From NCBI GenBank assembly GCA_947178045.1, contig CAMWWR010000174.1, positions 1 to 5,157 of the forward strand: 5,157 nucleotides of DNA, in the 5' to 3' direction. Origin of the DNA: an uncultured Clostridia bacterium (GTDB taxonomy: Bacteria > Bacillota > Clostridia > Lachnospirales > Lachnospiraceae). The notes under the pieces are model-generated. The model was not told the DNA's origin, made no database searches, and saw only the letters and a program-made list of their open reading frames with translations. Positions 1 to 5,072 of this stretch are shown one piece after another (positions within the stretch are counted from its first letter, which is position 1; every line of letters starts with the position of its first letter). The position numbers and the translations under genes are program-made.

Positions 1-16
1 TACCGGTATGTATGCT

Positions 17-69
17 CACTGCAGATGAAATCTGCCGTGAGTATCGCGCCGGCCGTAGCCGCAAAGCGG
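17..69 (-). repeat. Structured repeat, copy A, downstream of the DUF6062 gene
   Basis: On the plus strand CACTGCAG (17-24) is followed by AGTATCGCG (40-48), then CGGC, GTAGC and CGCAAA. The same blocks occur in the same order in the copy at 4758-4808. The region folds as one symmetric hairpin: ATGCTCAC (12-19) with GTGAGTAT (37-44), one mismatch, then GCAGAT (21-26) with ATCTGC (30-35) around a GAA loop. A small CCGC/GCGG stem follows (59-62 with 66-69). There is no U-tract, so it is not a standard terminator, although it sits just after the DUF6062 stop at 96 and may end or protect that mRNA. Confidence 0.45.
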
Positions 70-95
70 TATAATTTCTCATGCAGCTGTGCGCG

Positions 96-830
96 CTATT
101 TTTTCGTTCCGTCCACCTCGTCCGCCGGGATGGAGTTCAGCTTCTGTATTGTGCGCTGCAGCGCATCCTTCGAATTTTTCCACGGCTCGTTGACATAGCG
201 GTAATCAAATTTATCCGTGAACCACTCCAGATCATCCCGTACGCGTTTCATATTTTCCAGATACACGCGGTTCAGCTCCGAAAGGAACTCCTCGCAGCTT
301 TTGCCGGACAGCTGGGACGGCGCCATCTCATACAGGAGCGCATAATGCCTGTTGCAGAAGCCCTTGCAGGCCGAGAATTTTTTTCGAAATTCTTCGTCGC
401 GCTCGTACAGATAAAATACGGTCACGAGATAGCGCTCGAACATTCCGGCCATCCGGTTGCAGATATAGCAGGAGGCGTCCAGATTGTCCATATATGCCCT
501 GACCCCGGAGCTCTCCTTCTTCCGGAAGAGCCCGCCGGCCGGCTTCCCGCCCTTTGCCAGCTTCTCTGCATTTTTTATGACCTGCTCCGTATGGGTCAGC
601 AGAATCAGCGCCAGCCCAAGCCGGTTCTGGTTCTGATAGAGGAGCCGGATATGCTTGTCACAGAAGCCGGTCCGGTTCGTCTCCATGCGGATATCATCCT
701 CCATATAGCTCGGGCCCATCGTAAAATCGACCGCAGCCTCCTGCAGGGAACGGTACATCCCGCAGACAGGGCACTCGCAGTCCTTATCAAATTCGTCATT
801 CACCGGAATGGTGTACAGCTGCTCCTTCAT
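96..830 (-). CDS. DUF6062 family protein with two C2CH putative zinc-binding motifs
   Basis: A 244-residue soluble protein with no signal peptide or membrane segment. From memory of the family, the N-terminus (MKEQLYTIPVNDEFD) and the GPSYMEDDIRMETN stretch match the uncharacterised DUF6062 group of Clostridia. Seen directly: the motif CPVC (C20, C23) followed 33 residues later by GFCDKH (C57, H60), and the same pattern again as CYIC (C121, C124) followed by GFCNRH (C159, H162). Each half is therefore a CxxC...CxxH set able to bind one metal ion, probably zinc, separated by a charged linker near residues 88-112. The remainder looks mostly helical. The ATG overlaps the stop of the upstream DUF2225 gene (ATGA). 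A purine-rich AGAAGG abuts the ATG with no spacer, so translation probably depends on reinitiation from the upstream gene. Function unknown; a structural, regulatory or nucleic-acid-binding role is only a guess. The gene is certain, the family name fairly so. Confidence 0.88.
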   Translation of the reverse strand: MKEQLYTIPVNDEFDKDCECPVCGMYRSLQEAAVDFTMGPSYMEDDIRMETNRTGFCDKHIRLLYQNQNRLGLALILLTHTEQVIKNAEKLAKGGKPAGGLFRKKESSGVRAYMDNLDASCYICNRMAGMFERYLVTVFYLYERDEEFRKKFSACKGFCNRHYALLYEMAPSQLSGKSCEEFLSELNRVYLENMKRVRDDLEWFTDKFDYRYVNEPWKNSKDALQRTIQKLNSIPADEVDGTKK

Positions 831-1681
831 CCTTCTGCTTTCATTTCCTCCGTGATGCGGTCCTTAAGCTCCCTCGACTTCTCCTTGATGCGGTCGTTCG
901 CATTGCGGGACGCGAGCACTCTCGCTACCCAGCGGCTGGCATCCTCATATTTTCCGATACGTCTGGCAAGATCGGCCACCAAATAGGATACCGTATTCTC
1001 ATCCATGCCGCACATCGGAAACATTTCCTTCGGAAACGCCTCAAGAAATCCGTTGTAGGCATTCTCCAGAAACTCCTTCTCCTCTGCGGCCAGCTCCGCG
1101 CGCACCTTCGCGATATCCTTTGTGTCCTCCGGCAGGTTTTCGGACTTGCCGCGCAGCAGCCAGGCCGTTTTCAGACAGGTGTACGCCTTCTCACTTGATT
1201 TCGCGTGCTTTACGACCGTGTTTGCAAGCGCCAGCCGATGCTTCATGATGGCCTCATCGTAGCTGACAATGTCCCCTTCCTTCTCGAGCCCCTTAAAGCT
1301 GGCAGAAATATTCTGCCGGATCAGCTTCGCCTGCGTCGATGTCATGTAGTTGAAGTACCGGTTCAGCGCCGCGTAGCCGCAGTGCGGGCAGGCGATCACG
1401 TCGTATTTCAGCGAATCGACGGACTGATACTTCGGGCGCAGGTCCGAATCCGCCGCGATCAGCTTGATTTTTCCCGTCTTGATCGTCTTTGCCTTGAACT
1501 CCTTGTCGCAGACCGGACAATTATGGGATTTTTCAAACAGGAAATCCGACTCGACAACCTCCGGCGCTGTCTCCTTGTCGCCGGCGTCCTTCTCCTCCTT
1601 CTTCTCCTCATTCTCGTATACATCCATGCTGGTCAGCTTGCCCAGCCCCAGGGCCGACAGCCCCGAAAAAAGATTTGCCAT
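827..1681 (-). CDS. DUF2225 domain protein with two zinc-ribbon knuckles
   Basis: A 284-residue cytoplasmic protein when started at the ATG at 1681 (MANLFSGLSALGLGKL). Residues 55-58 (CPVC) and 98-101 (CPHC, followed by GYAALNRYF) form the paired knuckles of a zinc ribbon, and this arrangement plus the RPKYQSVD segment is typical of DUF2225 (PF09986), a family of unknown function. A charged, low-complexity stretch (about residues 22-47) precedes the ribbon. Residues about 140-280 are rich in Ala, Glu, Lys and Leu and look like a helical, TPR-like repeat region, an inference from composition. The ATG at 1681 has AGAGG four bases upstream, and the MANL..GL N-terminus fits the family as I remember it. 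An in-frame GTG at 1759 has a stronger purine-rich site and would add 26 residues including KCRFCGG; I consider it less likely. The gene lies 145 bases after glnS and its stop overlaps the DUF6062 start. Confidence 0.9.
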   Translation of the reverse strand: MANLFSGLSALGLGKLTSMDVYENEEKKEEKDAGDKETAPEVVESDFLFEKSHNCPVCDKEFKAKTIKTGKIKLIAADSDLRPKYQSVDSLKYDVIACPHCGYAALNRYFNYMTSTQAKLIRQNISASFKGLEKEGDIVSYDEAIMKHRLALANTVVKHAKSSEKAYTCLKTAWLLRGKSENLPEDTKDIAKVRAELAAEEKEFLENAYNGFLEAFPKEMFPMCGMDENTVSYLVADLARRIGKYEDASRWVARVLASRNANDRIKEKSRELKDRITEEMKAEG

Positions 1682-1685
1682 AATT

Positions 1686-1691
1686 CCTCTC
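1686..1691 (-). promoter_or_regulatory. Ribosome binding site of the DUF2225 gene
   Basis: On the minus strand this reads GAGAGG, four bases before the ATG at 1681. It supports the family-like start (MANLF). The spacing is slightly short. A rival purine-rich site, GGGAG, lies five bases before the in-frame GTG at 1759, so the start is not fully settled. Confidence 0.55.
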
Positions 1692-1698
1692 ATTCCGC

Positions 1699-1753
1699 CG
1701 CAAAAACGGCATTTGCGATCGCCGGGAGCGCTTCCGGCCGCCCCTGTGCGGCC
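1699..1753 (-). promoter_or_regulatory. GC-rich overlapping hairpins in the leader of the DUF2225 gene
   Basis: Read on the minus strand, three short hairpins overlap so that neighbours exclude each other. Hairpin 1 pairs 1748-1753 with 1736-1741 (GGCCGC/GCGGCC). Hairpin 2 pairs 1732-1738 with 1721-1727 (one G-U pair, GCGC loop). Hairpin 3 pairs 1721-1724 with 1707-1710 (CGGC/GCCG) and is followed by five T (1706-1702). Hairpin 3 is short, so at best this is a weak terminator or attenuator between glnS and the DUF2225 gene. I see no convincing promoter in the 145-base gap: TAAAAT-like boxes near 1775-1783 lack a -35. Read-through from glnS is therefore the simplest source of transcription. 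Confidence 0.3.
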
Positions 1754-1826
1754 CTCCACCCCTTCTCCCTTCTATAATTTTATGCCTCTTGGGTTGATTC
1801 CTTCCTGATTTTCCGCTGCCTGCCCG

Positions 1827-3539
1827 TCACTTCGCCTCCGGCTTATAACCGCTCTTGAGCGACGCGATCCGGTTGAACACAAGGCGCTCCTCTGTCGTAT
1901 CCTTATAATCGACGCAGAAAAAGCCGTTCCGCAGGAACTGAAAGCTGTCGTAGGGCTTCGCCCCCTGGATGGCGGGCTCGACATAGCACTGCCCGCACAC
2001 GGTGATCGAATTCGGATTCAGGTTCATCGAGCCGTCCTCCTCATTGTACACGCCCTTTTCCTCGTCGATCAGGTTCTCATAGAGCCGCGCGGTGACCGGA
2101 ACCGCGTGCGCCGCGGATACCCAGTGGATCGTTCCCTTTACCTTCCGTCCGTTAAAGCCCGACCCGCTCTTTGTCTCCGGGTCGTAGGTACAGCGGATCT
2201 CCGTCACATTGCCCTGCTCGTCCGTCACATAATCCGTGCATTTCACGAAGTAGGCATTCATCAGGCGCACCTCGTTGCCCGGGTAAAGTCGGAAATATTT
2301 TTTCGGGGGCTCAATCATGAAATCCTCCCGCTCGATGTACAGCTCACGGGAAAACGGGATCTGCCGTGTGCCCATCTCCTCGTTCTCCGGATTGTTCTGC
2401 GCTTCAAGGTATTCCACCTGCCCCTCCGGGTAGTTCGTGATGACAAGTTTAACCGGATTGAGCACCGCCATGACGCGCGGACGCTTCAGCTTCAGATCCT
2501 CGCGGATGCAGTATTCCAGCATCGCATAGTCCGCAGAGCTATTCGCCTTTGACACGCCGCAGAGCTCCATGAACATGCGGATGGATTCCGGCGTAAAGCC
2601 CCTTCTGCGCAGCGCGCTGATCGTTACCAGGCGCGGATCGTCCCAGCCGTCCACAACGCCCTCATCGACAAGCTTTTTGATATAGCGCTTGCCGGTGACG
2701 ACATTGGTCAGATACTGCTTTGCAAACTCGATCTGCTTCGGCGGATTTTCATATTCCAGCTCTCTGACGACCCAGTCGTAGAGCGGTCTGTGATCCTCAA
2801 ACTCGAGCGTGCAGATCGAATGCGTTACGCCCTCGATAGCATCCTCGATCGGATGGGCAAAATCGTACATCGGATAAATGCACCACGCATCGCCCGTATT
2901 GTGATGCGTCAGCCTCGCGACGCGATAGATCACCGGATCTCTCATGTTAATGTTCGGAGAGGCCATGTCGATCTTTGCCCGCAGCACCTTCGAGCCGTCC
3001 GGGAACTCCCCGTTTTTCATCCGCTCGAACAGATCGAGATTCTCCTCGATGCTGCGGTCGCGGTACGGGCTGTTCCTGCCCGGCTCGGTGAGCGTCCCGC
3101 GGTATTCCCGGATCTCCTCCGCGCTCAGATCACACACATAAGCCTTACCCTTTTTGATCAGCCTGACCGCGCCCTCGTACATCTGCCCGAAATAGTTCGA
3201 GGCAAAGAACAATCTGTCTTCGAAATCGCCGCCGACCCATTTTACGTCCTCGATAATGGATTCCACAAACTCTGTTTTTTCCTTTGTTGGATTTGTATCA
3301 TCAAATCGCAGATTAAATTTTCCGCCATACTTCTGAGCCAGTCCGTAATTCAAAAGAATGGACTTGGCATGTCCGATATGAAGATATCCGTTCGGCTCCG
3401 GAGGAAATCTGGTCACAACCTGGCTGCAGCGCCCCTCCGCGATATCTCTGTCAATAATCTGTTCGATAAAATTTTTGGAAACAGCTTCCTTTTCCCCGTT
3501 TTCGGTATTTTCCGTCAATGCCTCCCGTTTCTCGTCCAT
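1827..3539 (-). CDS. glnS: Glutaminyl-tRNA synthetase (GlnRS)
   Basis: Charges tRNA-Gln with glutamine using ATP, in the cytoplasm; a class I aminoacyl-tRNA synthetase. The 570-residue product is close to the length of E. coli GlnRS. Seen directly: [17 protein letters not shown] with the HIGH signature at 54-57, LRFDDTNP (78-84), the insertion-domain segment [19 protein letters not shown] (145-163), [18 protein letters not shown] (186-203), WCIYPMYDF (219-227), GWDDPR (298-303), [12 protein letters not shown] (310-321), and the C-terminal anticodon-binding beta-barrel with [17 protein letters not shown] (466-482). These match GlnRS rather than GluRS. Where E. coli has MSKRK, this protein has TGKRY (282-286), keeping only the central Lys-Arg. 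Start: AGGAGG lies nine bases before the ATG at 3539 but only three before another ATG at 3545. Any start further upstream would fall in the promoter. It has its own promoter and no clear terminator before the DUF2225 gene. Confidence 0.97.
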   Translation of the reverse strand: MDEKREALTENTENGEKEAVSKNFIEQIIDRDIAEGRCSQVVTRFPPEPNGYLHIGHAKSILLNYGLAQKYGGKFNLRFDDTNPTKEKTEFVESIIEDVKWVGGDFEDRLFFASNYFGQMYEGAVRLIKKGKAYVCDLSAEEIREYRGTLTEPGRNSPYRDRSIEENLDLFERMKNGEFPDGSKVLRAKIDMASPNINMRDPVIYRVARLTHHNTGDAWCIYPMYDFAHPIEDAIEGVTHSICTLEFEDHRPLYDWVVRELEYENPPKQIEFAKQYLTNVVTGKRYIKKLVDEGVVDGWDDPRLVTISALRRRGFTPESIRMFMELCGVSKANSSADYAMLEYCIREDLKLKRPRVMAVLNPVKLVITNYPEGQVEYLEAQNNPENEEMGTRQIPFSRELYIEREDFMIEPPKKYFRLYPGNEVRLMNAYFVKCTDYVTDEQGNVTEIRCTYDPETKSGSGFNGRKVKGTIHWVSAAHAVPVTARLYENLIDEEKGVYNEEDGSMNLNPNSITVCGQCYVEPAIQGAKPYDSFQFLRNGFFCVDYKDTTEERLVFNRIASLKSGYKPEAK

Positions 3540-3548
3540 CTGCATCGT

Positions 3549-3554
3549 CCTCCT
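3549..3554 (-). promoter_or_regulatory. Ribosome binding site of glnS
   Basis: A perfect AGGAGG on the minus strand. Its spacing is nine bases to the ATG at 3539 and three to the in-frame ATG at 3545, so it favours 3539. The two choices differ by only two residues (Met-Gln). Confidence 0.85.
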
Positions 3555-3569
3555 GCAAAATATGGTTAT

Positions 3570-3598
3570 ATGATAGCACAGTATTTTCTTTTCGTAAA
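3570..3598 (-). promoter_or_regulatory. Sigma-A-type promoter of glnS
   Basis: On the minus strand, TTTACG (3593-3598) and TATCAT (3570-3575) are separated by exactly 17 bases. The -10 is preceded by TGC, giving an extended -10 that can offset the weaker -35. Transcription would begin near 3563, leaving a short leader of about 25 nt before the ATG at 3539. The promoter lies just after the terminator of the hydrolase gene, so glnS is independently transcribed. Confidence 0.7.
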
Positions 3599-3621
3599 GG
3601 GACAAAATAGACCGTCCGCTG

Positions 3622-3663
3622 CAAAAGGGCGGTGCCCTCTCCTTTCAGAGACTGCACCGCCCT
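3622..3663 (-). terminator. Intrinsic terminator of the cell-wall hydrolase gene
   Basis: On the minus strand, AGGGCGGTGC (3654-3663) pairs perfectly over 10 bp with GCACCGCCCT (3626-3635). Inside this stem GAGA/TCTC (3648-3651 with 3638-3641) can extend the helix around a 6-base loop. Four T follow at once (3625-3622). It lies 85 bases after the hydrolase stop codon and about 24 bases before the glnS -35, so it separates the two units. On the other strand the stem is preceded, not followed, by the T/A run, so it is oriented for the minus strand. Confidence 0.85.
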
Positions 3664-3747
3664 CGGTTGATACGCTCCTGCGCACGCTTCTGTTTTTTGA
3701 TATTCTGCCCTGCTTTCGGAAGGAGCTTTCCTCCGTCCGTGACCCAC

Positions 3748-4683
3748 TCAGTAGAAGATATGGCAACCAATGACCTGCCACGGCTTGCCGTTCTTTTTAC
3801 ATTTGCTCTTTGTGCTGCTGATATTCATATTGAAATACAGATAATCGCCTTCCAGGACATACTTGCCCTCAAGCGCCGCCTCCGCAGCCTTGATGCATTC
3901 TTCCATCTGCGTTTTCTGCCAGTCCTTCGCATACTTCCCGGTTTTGTACATATTCAGGGCCTTTTCATAGGTGCTGCCCTTCGTCGTCCATTTTCCGTTC
4001 GCCTTTACATAAACCGGACTGAACTGGCGTCCCCAGCGCTCACAGTCGTAAATTGCCTCCCGGATGTTGGTCACATGATCAAATACCTTGCTCTTTGCGC
4101 GGTTCATCACAACGTTCGCGACCCCCACCTTTCCGGTAAAGCTCTGATTGCCCGCCTCGCAGTAGATAATGCAGGAGAGATACATCAGCTCCTCCGCAGA
4201 ATATGCCGGCTCCTTCGACTGCTCCATCATAATTGTCGCATTCAGCGAGCGCGAGATGGAACTGAACAGAACGCTGCTGATATTGGCTGCCTCATCGGCA
4301 AGGGGGCCGTCGTCCGCGGTGTTCTCATCTCCGTTTTCCTGTACTCCGGCATCCTTCCCGGCTGCCGCTTCCTTCCGGCTCTCGGAAGCTTCTGTGTCTT
4401 CTTTCTTGATATCCTCGTTCCCGGCTTTCTCTGCCGTGCCATCCTGCCCGGCGGCTGCATCCTCTGCGTTCTCGTCCGTGACGTTCCCGGCCCCGTCCTT
4501 ATTCGTATCGGCTTCCGGCTCCTTCCTGTTCTCCTCCTGTCCGGCTTCTGCCCCGACGGTCTCTGAACCTTCCGCCTTCTGCGCCGCACCGGCCACGTCC
4601 TCCGCCGCGCTGGCGGATATATTGTCCAGGCTCAGCGACAGACACAGCGCCAGCAGCATTGCCCACAGCTTCTTATTTTTCAT
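3748..4683 (-). CDS. Secreted cell-wall hydrolase, SleB/CwlJ-type (Hydrolase_2)
   Basis: A 311-residue exported protein predicted to cleave peptidoglycan. Residues 1-26 form a Sec signal peptide: basic MKNKK, a hydrophobic core, and an ASA|A cleavage site after residue 26. The internal LLALC is not a proper lipobox. Residues 27-135 are an acidic Ala/Glu/Asp/Gly/Lys-rich linker without any aromatic residue. Residues 162-311 match the Hydrolase_2 domain (PF07486) of SleB and CwlJ: ELMYLSCIIYCEAGNQSFTG...VGVANVVMNR, with E176 in the position of the catalytic glutamate, and the closing VIGCHIFY. The ATG at 4683 has AGGAG eight bases upstream; an in-frame start at 4728 would bury the signal peptide behind 15 residues. 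It has its own consensus promoter and terminator. SleB and CwlJ of Bacillus act in spore germination, but a housekeeping-type promoter and a long linker fit vegetative wall remodelling as well; the exact role is unproven. Confidence 0.92.
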   Translation of the reverse strand: MKNKKLWAMLLALCLSLSLDNISASAAEDVAGAAQKAEGSETVGAEAGQEENRKEPEADTNKDGAGNVTDENAEDAAAGQDGTAEKAGNEDIKKEDTEASESRKEAAAGKDAGVQENGDENTADDGPLADEAANISSVLFSSISRSLNATIMMEQSKEPAYSAEELMYLSCIIYCEAGNQSFTGKVGVANVVMNRAKSKVFDHVTNIREAIYDCERWGRQFSPVYVKANGKWTTKGSTYEKALNMYKTGKYAKDWQKTQMEECIKAAEAALEGKYVLEGDYLYFNMNISSTKSKCKKNGKPWQVIGCHIFY

Positions 4684-4691
4684 ATCAGGCT

Positions 4692-4696
4692 CTCCT
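4692..4696 (-). promoter_or_regulatory. Ribosome binding site of the cell-wall hydrolase
   Basis: AGGAG on the minus strand, inside AAGGAGAG (4690-4697), eight bases before the ATG at 4683. It settles the start in favour of the version beginning with the signal peptide. Confidence 0.85.
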
Positions 4697-4757
4697 TCCA
4701 TGCCCGGCACCCTCTGCGGATGCCGCATACCTTTCCGCTCCGTCCCTGCTCATCACG

Positions 4758-4808
4758 CACTGCAGGCCAGCCTGCAGTATCGCGGCGGCGAAGCAACGGC
4801 AAAACACT
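4758..4808 (-). repeat. Structured repeat, copy B, in the hydrolase leader
   Basis: On the plus strand this copy has CACTGCAG (4758-4765), a short spacer, AGTATCGCG (4776-4784), and then CGGC, GAAGC and CGGCAAA. The same blocks occur in the same order at 17-69. The core ACTGCAGG/CCTGCAGT (4759-4766 with 4771-4778) forms a perfect 8-bp stem with a 4-base loop. In the hydrolase mRNA this is the second of two leader hairpins, about 80 bases before the start codon. The loop and inner stem differ from copy A while pairing is kept. Confidence 0.45.
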
Positions 4809-4845
4809 GCCGGAATTTGTTACATGCCCATGTAACAATTCCGGC
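4809..4845 (-). promoter_or_regulatory. Long palindrome in the hydrolase leader (attenuator or operator)
   Basis: GCCGGAATT and GTTACATG on one side pair with CATGTAAC and AATTCCGGC on the other, about 17 bp with a single-base bulge and a tiny loop. The inner part is the symmetric TTGTTACATG-CC-CATGTAACAA. It lies roughly 17-53 bases downstream of the predicted transcription start. The minus-strand continuation AGTGTTTTGCC has only four T, so termination would be weak. A dyad in DNA bound by a repressor is equally possible. Flanking GCGAAGC/GCTTCGC (4788-4794 with 4844-4850) could close a larger fold. Confidence 0.45.
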
Positions 4846-4868
4846 TTCGCGTAATAATTTTGTAATAT

Positions 4869-4896
4869 ATTATAGCATGGATTTAACATTTGTCAA
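4869..4896 (-). promoter_or_regulatory. Consensus sigma-A promoter of the cell-wall hydrolase gene
   Basis: On the minus strand, TTGACA (4891-4896) and TATAAT (4869-4874) both match the consensus perfectly. The spacer is 16 bases and the -10 is preceded by TGC (extended -10). Transcription would start near 4862, giving a leader of about 180 nt. The -35 lies three bases from the direct repeat of the MITE-like insertion, so everything upstream of the -35 has been replaced by the element. Confidence 0.85.
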
Positions 4897-4899
4897 GCC

Positions 4900-4995
4900 C
4901 CAGGAATCTTGAGTTTCCACATTTTACATTTCGGGTGTACGGGAACTGCTTCTTTCTGACCCGAAATGTAAAATGGGGAAACTCAAGCCAGGAAT
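4900..4995. mobile_element. MITE-like element: 80-bp inverted-repeat insertion with 8-bp target duplication
   Basis: The element occupies 4908-4987. Its terminal inverted repeats are 29 bp (4908-4936 and 4959-4987), beginning CTTGAGTTTCC at both ends, with a single mismatch (A4919 opposite G4976). The central part is only 22 bases (4937-4958) and codes for nothing. The perfect direct repeat CCAGGAAT abuts both ends (4900-4907 and 4988-4995), as expected of a transposition target duplication. Eight-base duplications are made by several transposase families (for example ISL3, IS1595, IS256 and IS6), so the parent family cannot be named from this alone. Removing 88 bases restores an intact promoter region. 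The single mismatch implies a fairly young insertion. A long bidirectional terminator is the alternative, but it would not explain the flanking duplication. Confidence 0.8.
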
Positions 4996-5018
4996 GCACT
5001 GATTTAATCAGTGCTTCC
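4991..5018 (-). terminator. Stem-loop after the right-edge gene, possible weak terminator
   Basis: GCACTGAT (4996-5003) and ATCAGTGC (5007-5014) form a perfect 8-bp stem with a TTA loop. GGAA (4991-4994) and TTCC (5015-5018) extend it to 12 bp around one bulged base. It lies about 55 bases beyond the stop at 5073, as a terminator would. No U-tract follows on either strand, so the terminator call is uncertain. The MITE-like target duplication overlaps its left foot, so the hairpin predates the insertion. Confidence 0.35.
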
Positions 5019-5072
5019 CCGAATGAAATGCTATGGCCGGGCGGGAGTATCACCGGGATATTTCCGGGCAGT

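Larger units (their letters stand above)
4684..5072. other. 389-base intergenic region, gene-free but highly structured
   Basis: No credible gene lies between the hydrolase start and the stop of the gene at the right edge. From right to left it holds a weak stem (5053-5067), a strong stem-loop (4991-5018), a MITE-like insertion with its 8-bp duplication (4900-4995), the hydrolase promoter (4869-4896), a long palindrome (4809-4845) and a second hairpin (4759-4778). About 70 bases (4698-4757) have no structure that I can name. Confidence 0.7.

Noticed and set aside
70..75. TATAAT on the plus strand near the left edge
   Set aside because: There is no -35-like sequence about 17 bases upstream and no plus-strand gene follows; a chance match.
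1..82. Open minus-strand frame starting at an ATG at 82 and running off the left edge
   Set aside because: No ribosome site precedes the ATG, the product is Arg-rich and unrecognisable, and the stretch is occupied by the structured repeat.
81..986. 301-codon plus-strand reading frame opposite the DUF6062 and DUF2225 genes
   Set aside because: It is antisense to two conserved zinc-motif proteins and spans their ATGA junction; no ribosome site.
3540..3605. Upstream extension of glnS by 22 codons
   Set aside because: The extension would begin upstream of the -35 and include both promoter boxes, so those bases would not be in the mRNA. AGGAGG points to 3539.
3451..3747. 98-codon minus-strand reading frame between the hydrolase gene and glnS
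   Set aside because: It contains the intrinsic terminator and the glnS promoter and overlaps the glnS start in another frame.
2790..3773. 327-codon plus-strand reading frame opposite glnS
   Set aside because: It is antisense to conserved GlnRS sequence, crosses the glnS promoter and the terminator, and its protein resembles no family. It is a shadow of GC-rich codon use.
4169..4912. 247-codon plus-strand Ser/Ala/Pro-rich reading frame
   Set aside because: It is the antisense reading of the repetitive acidic linker and then crosses the hydrolase promoter and leader.
5053..5067. Small hairpin CCGG/CCGG just after the stop at 5073
   Set aside because: Only about six pairs including a wobble, with no U-tract; too weak to call a terminator.
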